A DNA stretch of 64,000 nt from assembly GCA_944989445.1 (NCBI GenBank), contig CALYLW010000316.1, positions 124,001-188,000 of the forward strand, written 5' to 3'. Below the pieces are notes generated by a model. That model did no database searches. It was not told the origin of the DNA and saw nothing but the letters and a program-made list of their open reading frames with translations. The stretch is from Ampullaceana balthica (Eukaryota; Mollusca; Gastropoda; Lymnaeidae). The stretch's first letter is position 1, and the number at the start of each line of letters is the position of its first letter. Below, piece by piece: positions 1 to 13,405 of this stretch. A program made the position numbers and the translations under genes.

Positions 1-937
1 GATAATGTTTTAAAACTAGACCAAAGCGCAGACAGCGAACTAATGGAATCTGGGCTCTGGAAAACACGACAATCGCCGCCCCCCCCCCTCCGGTTAAAGT
101 ATGTGCCTAGTAGGCTTGAGCGTTAGCAAGTGTAAAAAATATTTATATGGTGAATGGTGGCACATTACCAAATAATATAATTGGTTAACAATTAATGAGC
201 AATGGTTAAGATTTCGGTAAAGATCTTGTCATGGAAATGTCCCAAAGCCCGTCTGATCACAGAGAAAAGTCTTGGAGAGGGTCAACTAATTCCGTTGTTG
301 TTATTGAGCAGACTCAAACAAATTAAGCTGGAAGAACCATTTCCAAAAAATATTGTTCCTGCCTCCCTTAGGAAAGGCCGAGTTTGTCTGTGCGGAGCAC
401 TCATCCGGCAAAGTAATGCTGAAAACAAGATCAGGTCTTCCATGACTTTAGACGAGACACGTAGATTCAGCAGTTAAGACTAGGTTTGGACTCTGATCTT
501 TCATAATCAGATCAGTTTGAATGGTGATTTTATCAGAAAAGTTTAGGAAAGCCGGGTTGTTAAGCGGAAATAAACCCCCTTTCATCCCGAATTAAAGTAA
601 CACGTATGAACTTGTAATTAATCTTTATGAAATTCCAGGTTTCATTACTGTCAGTACACAAATATGTGTTATTTTGAGAAGTGCCCTGTCACTTTTTAAA
701 TTTGTTGTTTTGTTTATGTAAGTTCAAATGTATTGAATAAAAATGACGTCAATGTGTGTGTCAATGACTGTACATTTGTGGGAAGAGGCATTTAAATCTT
801 ATTAAACGTTAAATAATCCTCTCGAGTGTCCTGGTCATACACAGTAAATCAATTAATAGATTTGGGTATCATCAACAACAAGCTAGCCATGCAATCGATC
901 ATTGTGGGAAAACAGACTTATGTACATCAAGTGTAGG
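1..937. other. AT-rich left edge, no recognised gene
   Basis: The only sizeable ATG-initiated frame is 202-477 (+, 91 codons). It shows no recognisable domain, no flanking splice pattern and no repeats, so it is not called as a gene. An AATAAA lies at 736-741 (+), so the stretch could be the 3' end of a transcript entering from the left, but nothing else supports that. Confidence 0.3.
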
Positions 938-1120
938 CAGGGCCGTCTTAACGCATAGGCCCGTTGGGCATTTGCCCGGGGGCCCACGAGCATAGGGGCC
1001 CCATGGGAATAAGTTTATTTATATATATATTATGCATATTTATTTTTTTAGTCCTGTGGGGCGGGGGGGGGCGCACTCTTTCTTTGCCCGGGGGCCCAAA
1101 ATGGTGTAAAGACGGATCTG
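938..1120. mobile_element. hAT-type MITE, 183 bp
   Basis: The ends are inverted repeats of the form CAGGGCCGTCTT and CAGATCCGTCTT (right end read in reverse complement). The element is flanked by an identical 8-bp target duplication, AGTGTAGG, at 930-937 and 1121-1128. An 8-bp duplication with CAG...CTG ends is the hAT signature. It is too short to encode a transposase. Two stretches reading GCCCGGGGGCCCA lie inside it near the ends. Confidence 0.8.
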
Positions 1121-1253
1121 AGTGTAGGAATATATACATGAATTGTAATGCGCTGCGCTTCATTTTCACTGAAAGTGTATGCAAAGACGAATTTAAAATA
1201 AATAAATAAATGTATGCGTAGTATTAATGAACATCGCTCTGGGGTCTCAAGAA

Positions 1254-1383
1254 CTGTACCTGCACCGCAGTTGACGCAAATACCTTGGCTTACATGTGTG
1301 GCCTAATACTTTATCAATAACTGTACCTGCACCGCAGTCGACGCAAATACCTTCGCTTACATGTGTCGCCTAATACTTTATTG
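1254..1383. repeat. 67-bp tandem duplication
   Basis: Two adjacent near-identical units start at 1254 and 1321, each beginning CTGTACCTGCACCGCAG and ending in TAATACTTTAT. They differ by only a few substitutions, so the duplication is recent. No coding content is seen. Confidence 0.8.
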
Positions 1384-1465
1384 TTTTCCGCTCCGGTTTC
1401 GATGATAACGATTTTAACTTCTTCCTAGTTGTTTGGGACGTCATACAACTGATTCGGCTCACAGC

Positions 1466-1620
1466 CAATGTTACCTCTAAGGTTCGTTGGTCCTTGTGCA
1501 AAGTACAAAAACTCGTGTGCAAACTTGCACAACACCCATTTATTGTGCAATATTTTACCAAATTTGCTATGCGGCGTCGGTCAGATATCTGCGTGGCCGC
1601 TCAGCCTAAAGGGAACATTG
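1466..1620. mobile_element. hAT-type MITE (same family as 19741-21634)
   Basis: The 155-bp element has ends CAATGTTACCTCTAAGG and its inverted counterpart CCTAAAGGGAACATTG. The interior, with GCGGCGTCGGTCAGATATCTGCG, is split here as GCGGCGTCGGTC then AGATATCTGCG; both parts recur in the copy at 19741. The flanks CTCACAGC (1458-1465) and CTCGCAGC (1623-1630) resemble an 8-bp target duplication offset by 2 bp on the right. Confidence 0.65.
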
Positions 1621-1719
1621 CACTCGCAGCTATTTAAAGATAAAAACATTTTATGCTGGGGCTTTAAGTGTTTTCTAAGCACACAAATATTTTTAAAAAA
1701 ATAAGAAGTGAAGCAAATA

Positions 1720-3082
<1,363 letters not shown>

Positions 3083-3235
3083 CAGTGGCAGATTAAGGGG
3101 GGGGGGTGTTGATTGGGCTAAAGCAATGGGCCTCCAATGATTTAAACTTAGTATATTGTATAATAAAGGTTGCTTGACCGGACCCCAGGTGGAATTGCAG
3201 CCAGGGGCCCCGCGCAATCTTAATCCGCCACGCTA
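3083..3235. mobile_element. hAT-like MITE, about 153 bp
   Basis: The left end CAGTGGCAGATTAAGG is matched by the inverted right end, which reads GTGGCGGATTAAG in reverse complement (13 of 14 positions over the core). CAAAC abuts both ends, which could be a shortened target duplication. A G-tract follows the left end. There is no coding capacity. Confidence 0.55.
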
Positions 3236-4266
3236 CAAACAAATTTAATTTATTCAATAAAAATGTCATCATAGCCTCACAGAAGTTGAGACCCTAACCC
3301 TAACCCAAACAATCCTAGATTTAAAATACCGGAGGACTGAGCCTGACCATAACCCTCTGTGTGTGGGCCTTACACTTCTGTTTGGGACCTTACACTTATA
3401 ACATTAAGACTCATTTGGGCTCAGAAATTTAGAAAACTGTTAACCTGGAGAAAACAAAAATGAAAACACATTTTAAACGTTATAATGAATTTTCAAAATA
3501 AATGTTCCGTTAAAAATATACATACAAGTCGGTATTAATAGCTCAGGTCAAATTCAATTTTTTTGGTAATAAATTCCAAGAAATAAAGTTTCTTGAGGAA
3601 ATGGCATTAAAATACCATGCTTAATACTTAAATCCTTAAAAGAATCTTTAATTGAACTTGAACCCAATGACTCATCCAACTTTCATTTTCAACCCCCCCC
3701 CCTGAAATATATCTATATATTACTATTTTAGCCTCCTATTTCCCAAATCATATTTATTACACTTTTTAAAAAAAAAGTTTACTTCCTTAATAAAGAAAGA
3801 AGAAGAAAATATTGCACACCAACCGTAATTCTGACATTTTTAAAATTTAAAGGATCTTAAAAAGATATCGGGAATTTTCGGAAACTATTTATAGTTGCGT
3901 CAGCTGACAATACCTGACAATTTACACGCTGGAGACTTTTTAATTTTAGTAAATAATTGTTCAATTATATTTTAAACACCTTCTTGTTACGACATGATTA
4001 TAATTAATATATTTATCAATTGAACTCAGTAGTTGTATCGGTGACAAAAGGGTATAGTTAATAAGAGTATAAGTATAAGGGCAAGCTCTTGTTACGCTGT
4101 CATAGTCATACACACCATACTCGGCTTATTTTAAGGATATAGCAAAGACGCAGAGTGACGACATTCTTGTGGTAACCCAATCTTATCAGGTGGCTGTCAG
4201 ATCACAAGAGAATCACATGCTTACAGTGCGGCTTAACAAGTAATATCTGAGGGTGGAGTGGGGATC
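3236..4266. other. AT-rich non-coding stretch
   Basis: Nothing recognisable apart from a short CCCTAACCCTAACCC motif near 3291, which is too short to call an interstitial telomere array. Confidence 0.4.
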
Positions 4267-4315
4267 TGGTGAGAGAGAGACATAGAGAGAGAGAGAAACA
4301 GGGATAGAGAGATAC

Positions 4316-4376
<61 letters not shown>

Positions 4377-4570
4377 TAGACAGAGATGGAGAGAGACATA
4401 AAGAAAGAGAAAGAGACACAAAGATACAAAGATAGAGAAATGGAGAGAGAAATAGAGACGGGGCGAGAGTGAGAGAGAGGGGGAGACGTGGAGAGACATG
4501 GAGAAAGATAGATAGAGATGCAGACGAATTAAAAGAGACAATGAGGCAGCGAGAAAGAGGAAGAGAGAGA

Positions 4571-4660
<90 letters not shown>

Positions 4661-4672
4661 AAGAGAGAAAGA
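4267..4672. repeat. GA-rich polypurine microsatellite block
   Basis: There are two long (GA)n cores, roughly 4318-4370 and 4560-4660, joined by imperfect purine-rich sequence. The strand is almost entirely purine over 400 bp, so it could form triplex DNA. Serine/leucine and arginine/glutamate frames on both strands are artefacts of the repeat. Confidence 0.95.
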
Positions 4673-6777
4673 CATCGAGTGTTTTCGTCACGAGGGTTAC
4701 ACGCGTCAGGAGTTCCCATTACATAGTTTGTTCATATAAATAACTATCGATAAGAAACAAGTTAAACAGCAAGGAATTCAAGGAAAACTTTCCATTTTCA
4801 CAAGTTATTGAATTTAGTATTCATTAAAAATAAAGCACTTTATAATGATCCCAGAGATGATTTACCCCCCCCCTTTATCCCTTTATCCCCCCAAACCACG
4901 TCCTCATAAACTGTTCATGCTCCTCCCCCGCCCCCCCCCCTGTACATGGCACATTTACTCCACTATTTAAATCTTATAAAACTGTGTGCAGGATGTATCG
5001 GTAGACAGATCGATATTACGCCACAAACGGTCTTCGGTTGTCATAAAGTCATGCCATGTCCATTTAGTCAATAAGTATTATTGGGGGAATTACACATTAG
5101 ATTCAGAGATTCTTGGGGAAATTTAATTTAATTAATGATTTTTTAAAAAAATTAGTTTAGCTGTTATGTAAAATTGTATGTAAAGCCTATATAGAAATAT
5201 TTGATTTATATACAAATATATTGAAACTGTGTTGTAAAGTTTTATTTCTTTGTTTTGTTCGTTTTTGAAGGTGAGGGCTTACTGTTTTATTATGTTCCAA
5301 TAAACATCCTCATTCTCAGACAAGGTAACAAAATACGCAATTGAAAAAATACTTATATTAAATATGTGCATTGTACCGGGGCTTGTCCCATGGCCAGTAC
5401 TTGATTTACCTATTTTCTTAACAAGCTATAGCTTAGCCCCCCCCCCGGGGCATTCTTCCTCCCCCCCCCCGAATTTTTTTCTTCATATTTGGCACTGACA
5501 TGAATATCTGGACTTCAAAGGAGCCCCCATATCTCAAATAGCTTAGGGCCCCATCAAGTCTAAATCCGGCCGTGGCACACATACAGGTTTGAGGAGCTCT
5601 GTCCCAGATTAGCGACTCACAACAAAATGTATATCCAACAAACAGGATATAAAGACTACAAGCTGAGCCTGCACCTACTGTTTGTCTACTCGACCGCCCC
5701 TTTTTTTTTGCTTATGACGCGAAACGTGTGACGTTTATAGGTAGAAACTTCCCATCTACAATAGCGTGTGGGCGTTAGCAATTAAACTTTGTTCTAGGGC
5801 GGCCTGCTCGGTCTATGCCGTTTTGTACTCGCCACGTCGCCAATGACAGGCATTGGACGAAATGTTTCATTCTGCCGATTTTTAAGTAAAAATTTCGAGG
5901 ACTAAACGGGTTTTAACAGGACTTTGGTCTTTTTGGCATGGCATCTCAAACGAGCGGAGAAAGGGCAAGTGTGGCCTTCTGCCGCGGCGTTGTGACAGGA
6001 AATAAGTACGACAATTGATGGGTGGCTATTCAAGTAAATAAGTAGAAAGGGATCACCAGTAGTATTTTCTTTTTAAATAAAAACTACATGTCAGCACTTT
6101 CTCGGAAAAAAAGTGACGCAAACATATTCATTGGTGATTGTTGAAAAGATAATTCTGAACTCACAAATCACCAGTGCAGGGTTTCCTGAGGCTGGCCGCT
6201 TTAAGTATCAAGTTATTTAATTTCAAATTAAAACTAGTTCCCTTTTGTGGAGGAGCCGTACTAAGCAATATAATATGTGAGGTCAAGTAGAAATAGCAGT
6301 TTTCAGGGAGCCAGCGCCATTTAAGAACATCAGAGACCCATTAAATATTTTTCAATCAATTTTTAAAAAAAATTGATTTAAATTGGAGTTCTTTTTAAAA
6401 GCACACAGCTTATCCATAATCTAGAATATGCCTACACAAAATAGTGAATTAAACGCGAGTTTTCTCAGACCAACTTCAATAAGTCCCCTGATGACCCTGT
6501 TGGCCAGCTGTCTAAAAACTAAGTATAATTTCGACCCCCCCCCACCCCTAAAAACGGCGCGGAGGCCGTAGTTGGCTATCGTCTCATATTCTCTAGTGCC
6601 AGGGCCATGTGTTAAGAAACACTTGAGCTATAGCCTATAACAGGCATTGTTTTGAAATAACCTGCCATAAACTTTAATTAAAAGTGCCTTTAAAGTTAAA
6701 GTGCGCTTCAATCCAGAAGTTAATTTACAAAGGTGCTTCCCCGTTGTGATACGTTATAGATTCTTTTCATGACCTAT
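4673..6777. other. Non-coding stretch with decayed hAT-like debris
   Basis: No gene is seen. Around 5391-5575 the right border reads GTCTAAATCCGGCCGTGG, which resembles the inverted end of hAT elements such as the one at 3083, but a clear left end and target duplication are missing. The remainder is AT-rich with several C homopolymer tracts. Confidence 0.4.
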
Positions 6778-6915
6778 GGGGCCATCCATAAATGACGTCA
6801 CGCACCTAGAGGGGGGAGGGGCGATCCACACATTTGTGATGATGTGTGACGAGCGGGAGGGGGGGAGTGTGAGAAATGTGACGTCCTATCAAAACGCGCA
6901 ACTTTACACAGCACA
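6778..6915. mobile_element. Harbinger-type MITE, left-end fragment
   Basis: This copy carries the family's left end (GGGGCCATCCATAAATGACG), then a G-rich tract, a GTGTGACGAG block and the AACGCGCAACTTTA block seen in the full-length copy at 63323. The right half is absent. Confidence 0.65.
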
Positions 6916-7053
6916 ATTAATTGTTCTAATATACGATTTATAAAAAGGTTAATATAATAATGGTCAAAGAGATCAACTATTATTAGACTTCTCAAAGGAT
7001 TTGATTTGATAAAGTTCACCAATCTAGTTTACTCAAAAAGCTTAAGTTCTTAG

Positions 7054-9474
7054 CAGCGGCGTAGCGTGGGTATGTGCCGCACGGGGCAGAACCCAAATTT
7101 GCCACCCCCGCCCCCCCCCCGAAAAAATATGTAAATGCCATAAGGTCCGTCCATAAATGACGTCACGCACCTAGAGGGGGGGAGGGGCGATCCACACATT
7201 TGTGACGATGTGTGACGAGGGGGAGGGGTTGTTTAAGATTTGTGACGTCACATGAAAACACGAAGTTTTATATTTTTCCTCATTGCACAATCTTTCATGT
7301 ATCAATGTTTTCAGCCATGACATGCTCAATAGCCAAAATAACTATTGATTAGATAATCTTGGTGTATTCATTATTGATCTTAATTAATTTTTATTAACTT
7401 AATTTTAGAGAATCTATTTTAACAAATTGCATTATTTAAGACATTGTTCGAATTAATGATATTATTTAAGCCAGGGTAACTTCTAGCCTAAATACTAAAT
7501 AAAAAAAAATTTTATTTAAAAAAATAATTGAATACATTAACTGGTCTTGAATTCATTTATTCTTTCTTTTTAACCGTGGGGTTCAAATATTCCTTGTTTG
7601 ACAATAACACGTGAGATATTTTGTATACTCTAATTTGAAGTCAAAATTTCAAAGACCAGTATATTAGCTTGTGAACGAAAATCTTATCTGTTTTCTAAAT
7701 TATTCGATATAACTGCCAAAAACTCACATGAATTTCTACAGTAATCTCATGTTATTATTATGAAGAATAAAACTTACCACATTAATTTTTTAAAAAATCA
7801 AATCATCCTTTAGTATTCCATTAGTTTCTCTGTGAGAAGCGACTGTTAAGCATTTTTGAACACTATACGTTTGTAAATAATTTCGGGCATCTTTGATATA
7901 AATTATAAATTAGAAAATAAAAAGATTTCATTGTTGCTGTTGTTTGTTGAGGCCTTCTCATCCATGAGGGACACCCACCGATCATCGTCGACGTCTGCGA
8001 TTCCTCCAAGGGCATGGGCCACCTACAAGAGACCTCCAGGCATCGCTATCCTGGGCCAGCTTCTCCAGGATCTTCCATTCAGGGCCAATTCACTTGCGTC
8101 TGTACGTGTGTTGAGCTTTTTGTCTGCATCTATCAATTCTTCTATAACTTTAAAAATAACCTCAAAATAACTCCATGGTATAGTAACTATTTTGTATCCT
8201 GAATTCTGTTTAATGCATTGCTTGTAGAAGCAATTTGATATTCCAAACGAAGTATGGACATGGAAAAGAATGCGTAACGTAACAACGTTCTAGTATACTA
8301 AAACAGAGTTAGAGAGTTCGTTTCAGTAGGAGTATCATGTAAACAAAATTGGTTAAATGAACTTCATGTGCAAGATTTGACATTGACATGTAATTTTTTG
8401 CGTTTTTCTTTAACTTCTGCATACTTTTCAGCCATGAAGAAATATTAACACACGTTGAGCCTCTACAGCCCATTATTTTAAGATCATCATTTATTAAAAA
8501 TCTTTTAGAAATGTCGTAAGAACCTCTGGCAACTTTGTTTCGCTCTTTATCTTTATTTTTAGTTTATTCTTTTTATCCAATCTATGATTCTTTCCAATTG
8601 CAAAAGGTAATGTTGAGCACTTGTTCAAGAGGGGCTACTTTTGTGTTTGTGTGTTTCAAGTTTTAATTCCATTAGATAAGCAATTTTATTCATCATTTTT
8701 ATTTATTCCACAAAATAAAGACATTAACATTCAAATAATTTTGCTTTGAAAGAAAAGACCATATAACAACAACTTTTTCCAACAACTTTGTTCCAGTAGT
8801 TTACCTACGTTAAAATCGATTAAATGGACCAGCACATAATTGTCATGTTGGTACACTACTTGAGCCCCAATGTTTTTCAGCTCATTAGCATTAGTTTTAT
8901 AAGTCTTTAGATTAATAAAAGAATAGGAGTTTAAAATGTTGGCATTAGAAACGTCTACGTATTTTAATATAGTTTCTTCCTTTAAAAAAAGAAGTATATT
9001 GTTTTTTATTTTATTTTGTTAAACTTTATTTTAACGTAATTTATTTTTAGAAGCTAATTAACAACGAGGAATTTTCCGCCCCCACCCCCCAACAATGTGC
9101 CACTCGGAGAATTTGAATCGCTCGTGTTTCAAATTGATAGGGTACAGTAAGATTTGCTTTTTAACAGGAAAAGCTGTCAAATTTTAAGAACCAATTAAGT
9201 TGATACCACATCAGGGTCTGATTTTTCAGAACAGTAGTATTAGTATCAGAAGAATTTAAGAAGTTCTGGCAGTTGAAACGTTCACATGCTTGATGATACT
9301 TCCTTTATTTCTTTTATTAATTTCTTATTTGGCTGTTATTTTATTTCGATTAAAAGCTCAACTTTCTTTTAAAATTTTCATTGTTAGAAATTATATATAA
9401 AAACTACTAGGAATTTGCTGCCCCTGGCAAAGTGCCGCCCGGGGCAGTCGCCCCTTCCCCTCGCTACGCCACTG
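7054..9474. mobile_element. hAT-type element, 2421 bp, non-autonomous
   Basis: The terminal inverted repeats are CAGCGGCGTAGCG and, at the other end, CGCTACGCCACTG. A perfect 8-bp target duplication, GTTCTTAG, sits at 7046-7053 and 9475-9482. Sub-terminal sequence is also inverted (a GTGCCGC..GGGGCAG block near each end). No intact transposase is visible; the interior is mostly AT-rich. A GC-richer patch around 7950-8110 carries overlapping short frames with no recognised family. A Harbinger-type MITE fragment sits just inside the left end. Confidence 0.85.
7144..7275. mobile_element. Harbinger-type MITE fragment nested in hAT element
   Basis: The left end GGTCCGTCCATAAATGACGT follows TAA, then the G-tract, the GTGTGACGAG block and a GTGACGTCACA block, as in other copies. 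It lies inside the 7054-9474 hAT element and lacks a matching right end. Confidence 0.65.
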
Positions 9475-9720
9475 GTTCTTAGGCATCTTTGGTCACATAC
9501 ATCAGTGGATTCAAGATTTCATTTATGTAGAGAACAAACTTTTAAAATGTCGTAGGCTCTCCAATTTACAAAAATGATTTACCCGACAGCATCTCACCAG
9601 AGGGAATAACAAATAGGTTATTTACCAATGATTGTATAACATATAGAATTTAGAACAATTCAGTCAAAACAAGATACAAAAATCTTACGAAATGACCTAG
9701 ATACATATTCTTTTTCTTAA

Positions 9721-10130
9721 AATGGGAAACTATAATTGGAATGTGTCTTTCCATCCAGATAAGTGTCAGCTGCTAAGAGTATCAAAGAAAAAGAAACCAA
9801 TAAATGCAAAATATTTCATTCATGGAATGCTAATGCTACTTTACTTTGATAAGACCTATACTAGAAAATGCATGTTCAGTTTGTGCCCTATCCATCAAAG
9901 AAAGCATAGATGAACTTGAAAAAAAGTCGAAAAAGAGTAGCAAGATTCATTACAGGATATTATGCTATTCAAATAATTTGACAAGAGTAACACCATTAGT
10001 AGAATATTAGTTAAATCATTAAACCTAGAAACATTTAATTAGAGGATAGAAGAAAAAATAACAAAGTAGCAATTTAATACAATAAGGCAACTAATTAAAA
10101 TTTGGAATTACAACACAAAGATAATCTGAA
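9721..10130 (+). pseudogene. Non-LTR retrotransposon (LINE) reverse transcriptase fragment
   Basis: The first frame (9722-9913) encodes a FHPDKCQLLRV block followed by a Y-F-I-H-G block, which is the typical region downstream of the catalytic motif in CR1/Jockey-like reverse transcriptases. Further family blocks follow in shifted frames: a RPILENACSV-like block near 9845, an IKESIDELEK-like block near 9895, a RVARFITGYYAIQ block near 9935 and an NLTRVTPLVE block near 9975. Frameshifts and stops show it is dead. Ends are not defined and no catalytic YADD-type motif is retained in this piece. Confidence 0.75.
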
Positions 10131-11393
10131 AGAAATCTCAGACAGTCATAGGAATTGAACATTTTTCTTCTCGTTTCATATGCACAACAAACACAAAAAT
10201 GCTCGTTCTTCCCGTTTGGAAATCGGGCGAACACCATTTCATTTAAATTAATTTAAACGCTATTCGATTTAAAAAAATATATAATTTAAGACAAATTTAA
10301 AAGAACTTCAAAAGCTTCTAGATGTTATTTTCACTTTGCTAAAGAAATTGGTAATATACTTTAAACTTTAGAATTAGAATGACGCTTGCATCCTGTTACA
10401 CATTTTAGATAGCCTATAAACTCCCGATTATATTATAAGTAAAATACGTCTAAAAAAAGACTGGCTAAACCCGGAAAGGATTGGCAATAAATTTAGAATG
10501 GGTATAAAACGTGTTGCTTGTCATTGATCATGTCAAATAGTAAAAGTAGTTAGTGTGCCTAACACTGACTGTAGCCCACTAAGTAGTAATAGTAAAAATA
10601 TTAAAATATGATTAATTATTCTATATAAAATATAAAGTGAAATTATAAAGGTATTTGTGAACTTAGTTTACTTACGTCTACGTCTTAGTACTCATACTCA
10701 TAGTCATATTAATAATTAATACAGATACAGTCAGATACAGTTATAGTTATAGTCTAATAGTCTACCTACAAATCGAATTGACGTGTTAATATTAATATGT
10801 TGTAAAAGTTACATGCCTAGTTATTTGATATTTTTAAAATTTCATTTTCATGATTTCTTATAACTATAACTACTAAAAGTATAAGTAGAAGACTCAATAA
10901 TTTGGAAGTGGGGTAAATGAGGAAGTGGAAAGTCCCGTACTGAATTGTACACGGACCATAAATACCATGCCATGATCACGGACCATAGATAATAGACAAA
11001 ATACTGAAAAAGCTGCTACTAACTACTAAAAACAAATTTAAAAAGTCTTTAAAGTGTTCCGTGTAGTATAAAACTAGGTACTAATTATAGTATTTTTGGT
11101 AACACTATTTTTTAAAATTGTGAAGTGACATATTGAAGGCTACTTACTAATTTGACACTAAGTCTAAGTTCACTTTCTTATTCAAAGTTATTCTACAAAA
11201 CTTATCAGGACTGGGCAATCTCAATAGTAATAGTCAATGAAAATAGTTGTGTTGTTAGTGTTGTGATTCTAATTACTAATTCGCCTTAGCCCTCAGAAAT
11301 TAAGTAAGTCTAACTAACTTGCATAGTTATACTATTTAGTTTAGTCAGTTTAGTTTAGCCTTAAGTATTAAACTTAAATGACTTAAACTTAAA
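10131..11393. other. AT-rich non-coding stretch with cryptic simple repeats
   Basis: No gene is seen. Parts (about 10660-10760 and 11150-11390) are built from short variants of TAGTC, CTTAG and ATAGT, giving a low-complexity texture repeated at 31.7-32.1 kb. Confidence 0.4.
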
Positions 11394-12167
11394 CGGTAAT
11401 CCTGCAGTTTCTACATGACATGTTACATGTATATTAGGCTAATATTAATATTATAAATTATATACATATAGTATATGTATATAATTTATAATATTAATAT
11501 TATATGATATACTTAAACTTATACACTTTATACAGTATACAGTATATTATTTCACAGCGAAATTTAATTTTTACGTGAGAACTTACGTTTTTAATTTATT
11601 AAATGCATAATTATATGTTGTATTTCAGCTATTATTACAGCGCTAATTTGTGAGTCTTTTTAATCTCCATGGCATTTTATCGGCTCTATATAATACATTT
11701 AATCTGGTCACGATACGTCCATTTTGTTTACATAGCCAGATGTTTTTTTACCTGGCTCGACCCATGCTAAACTAAATTTACTGACTGAAAATGTTTTTTA
11801 AAAGGTATTTTTCATCTATTTTAGAAGATAAATAAATATTTTAACGACAATTTCATTTTTAATTTCGTTACTAGATGTTTGATTCTTATTTTGTTTGTTT
11901 GTAAGTGAGAAATTTCCATTTGGCATCTTATTGGGACAATCCGGCAAGTAGAGTAATAAATAAACAAAATGGTTGCATCACGATCAGACTATTTACTGTT
12001 GAGAGCCGAAAAAATGCCTTAGAAATTAGAAAAGCTTACAAATTAGCGCTGTAATAGCTGAAATACAACATATAATAATGCATTTAATAAATTAAAAACG
12101 TAAGTTCTCACGAGAAAATTAAATTTTGCTGTGAAATAATATATGTGTAGAAACTGCAGGATTACCG
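11394..12167. mobile_element. Foldback (long inverted-repeat) element, 774 bp
   Basis: The termini are exact inverted copies of CGGTAATCCTGCAGTTTCTA. Inverted similarity continues inward: the AGCTATTATTACAGCGCTAA block at about 11627 mirrors about 12040, and the GGCATTTT..CGGCTCT block at about 11671 mirrors about 12005. The whole unit can therefore fold into one long hairpin with a loop near 11735-11955. Flanks ACTTAAACTTAAA (left) and ACTTAAACTTTAAA (right) look like a target duplication with a one-base indel. About 150 bp unique to the left arm contains a separate perfect palindrome. No transposase is present. Confidence 0.8.
11440..11502. repeat. Perfect 63-bp palindrome
   Basis: Two 31-bp arms around a single central G (11471) are exact reverse complements, made only of A, T and a few C/G. 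The arms start TAATATTAATATTATAAA. It sits inside the left arm of the foldback element and has no counterpart in the right arm. Confidence 0.95.
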
Positions 12168-13396
12168 ACTTAAACTTTAAATACTTTTAAATAGTATTAA
12201 ATACATTAACAAAAATCATGACATAATCATTATTATATTAACTTACTTAGTTTACGTACACTTCAGATTTAGCTGCTTGATCATTGTAACATTGTAACTT
12301 AAACTTAGTAAGAGTTGAATCGTCAATATGGGTAGGCCTAGTCTGGTAGTTTATTATTAAAATTAATCAAATGAAATATAGGCTAATTTGTTATTAATAA
12401 TTTAATAACATTTATTTTGGTTAGTAAAGTTTTAGTAAAAGCCTAGAGTTAGAGCATTTCATTCAGTCATTTATTGATTATTTAAATCATATTAAATGAT
12501 CCAATCAAATATAATACTAATTACAACATGTAATTAAAAATTAAAAGCTTACTCTTGAATAAAACAAAAACCTGGAATGGATTCTGGAAAATAAATTTTA
12601 AAGTTTTGTGGGTCTATATGAAGGAGTATTAGTATTATTATTATGGCTAGATCTTTATTTAAACCATACTAATCATGACTAAATACTTAATTAACTAAAC
12701 ATATTATGATTTTGTATAGGCCTGTTACTGGTACTATTAAATACCTATTTTTAAAATATACATCGGCCTAACAGTAACAGCAACTGAGAAACATACAGCC
12801 GCTTGACTAAAATTACAAATTTGATAGAATGAAAATCATCATTTTCATCCTTTTCTTATTAATTTATTATTACAATATTATAATTACAGTTTTACAGCTT
12901 AACTAATTTGTTTGTTAATGTTAATGTAGTGGTCGTAATAGTACATTGTAGTTACAGTCAAGTGTTATAAAAACATGGCAATGTTGTAATAATGAAGATT
13001 GAAACTTAATTGTTGAGTAGGCCCTGATTAATAATGAACAGCATATCTATATTGTCACGATCAACATATGAATCTGCTTATTTTAGTTTTAGGCCTTACC
13101 TTTATCATTCATATGTCTTCATAAGATTAAATAAAATTGTATTCAAACTTGGTCCTTTCATGATTAAATAGACTTAATTAACAAATTTGTTTTAAGTATT
13201 TTATTTTGAAAATGTACTCTTGTATTTATATATTTCTAATGATGAAAAGAACAAGCAATGAATTCAGTCTTCTACTAGTACACATTTAACAATGTCATTA
13301 AATTTTAAGTGTTTTTTTTTGGTTTTTCTTGCATTAAAATTACAAAAATTTACAAAAAATAGCAAAACTTTTCAAAGACAACGAATTTTATTTTCA
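12168..13396. other. Upstream flank of the BH3-like gene
   Basis: AT-rich with no second coding exon recognised. The last bases (TTTTATTTTCAG ending at 13397) form a good splice acceptor just before the ATG of the downstream gene, so a 5' non-coding exon probably lies somewhere in or beyond this stretch. Confidence 0.4.
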
Positions 13397-13405
13397 GATT
13401 TGAAA

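Noticed and set aside
202..477. 91-codon ATG frame at the left edge
   Set aside because: No domain, no neighbouring exon or splice evidence; recorded only as a possibility.
3291..3308. CCCTAACCCTAACCC, telomere-like
   Set aside because: Only about two and a half repeats; could be chance in C/A-rich DNA.
4202..4726. Ser/Leu-rich and Arg/Glu-rich frames on both strands
   Set aside because: GA/CT microsatellite artefacts.
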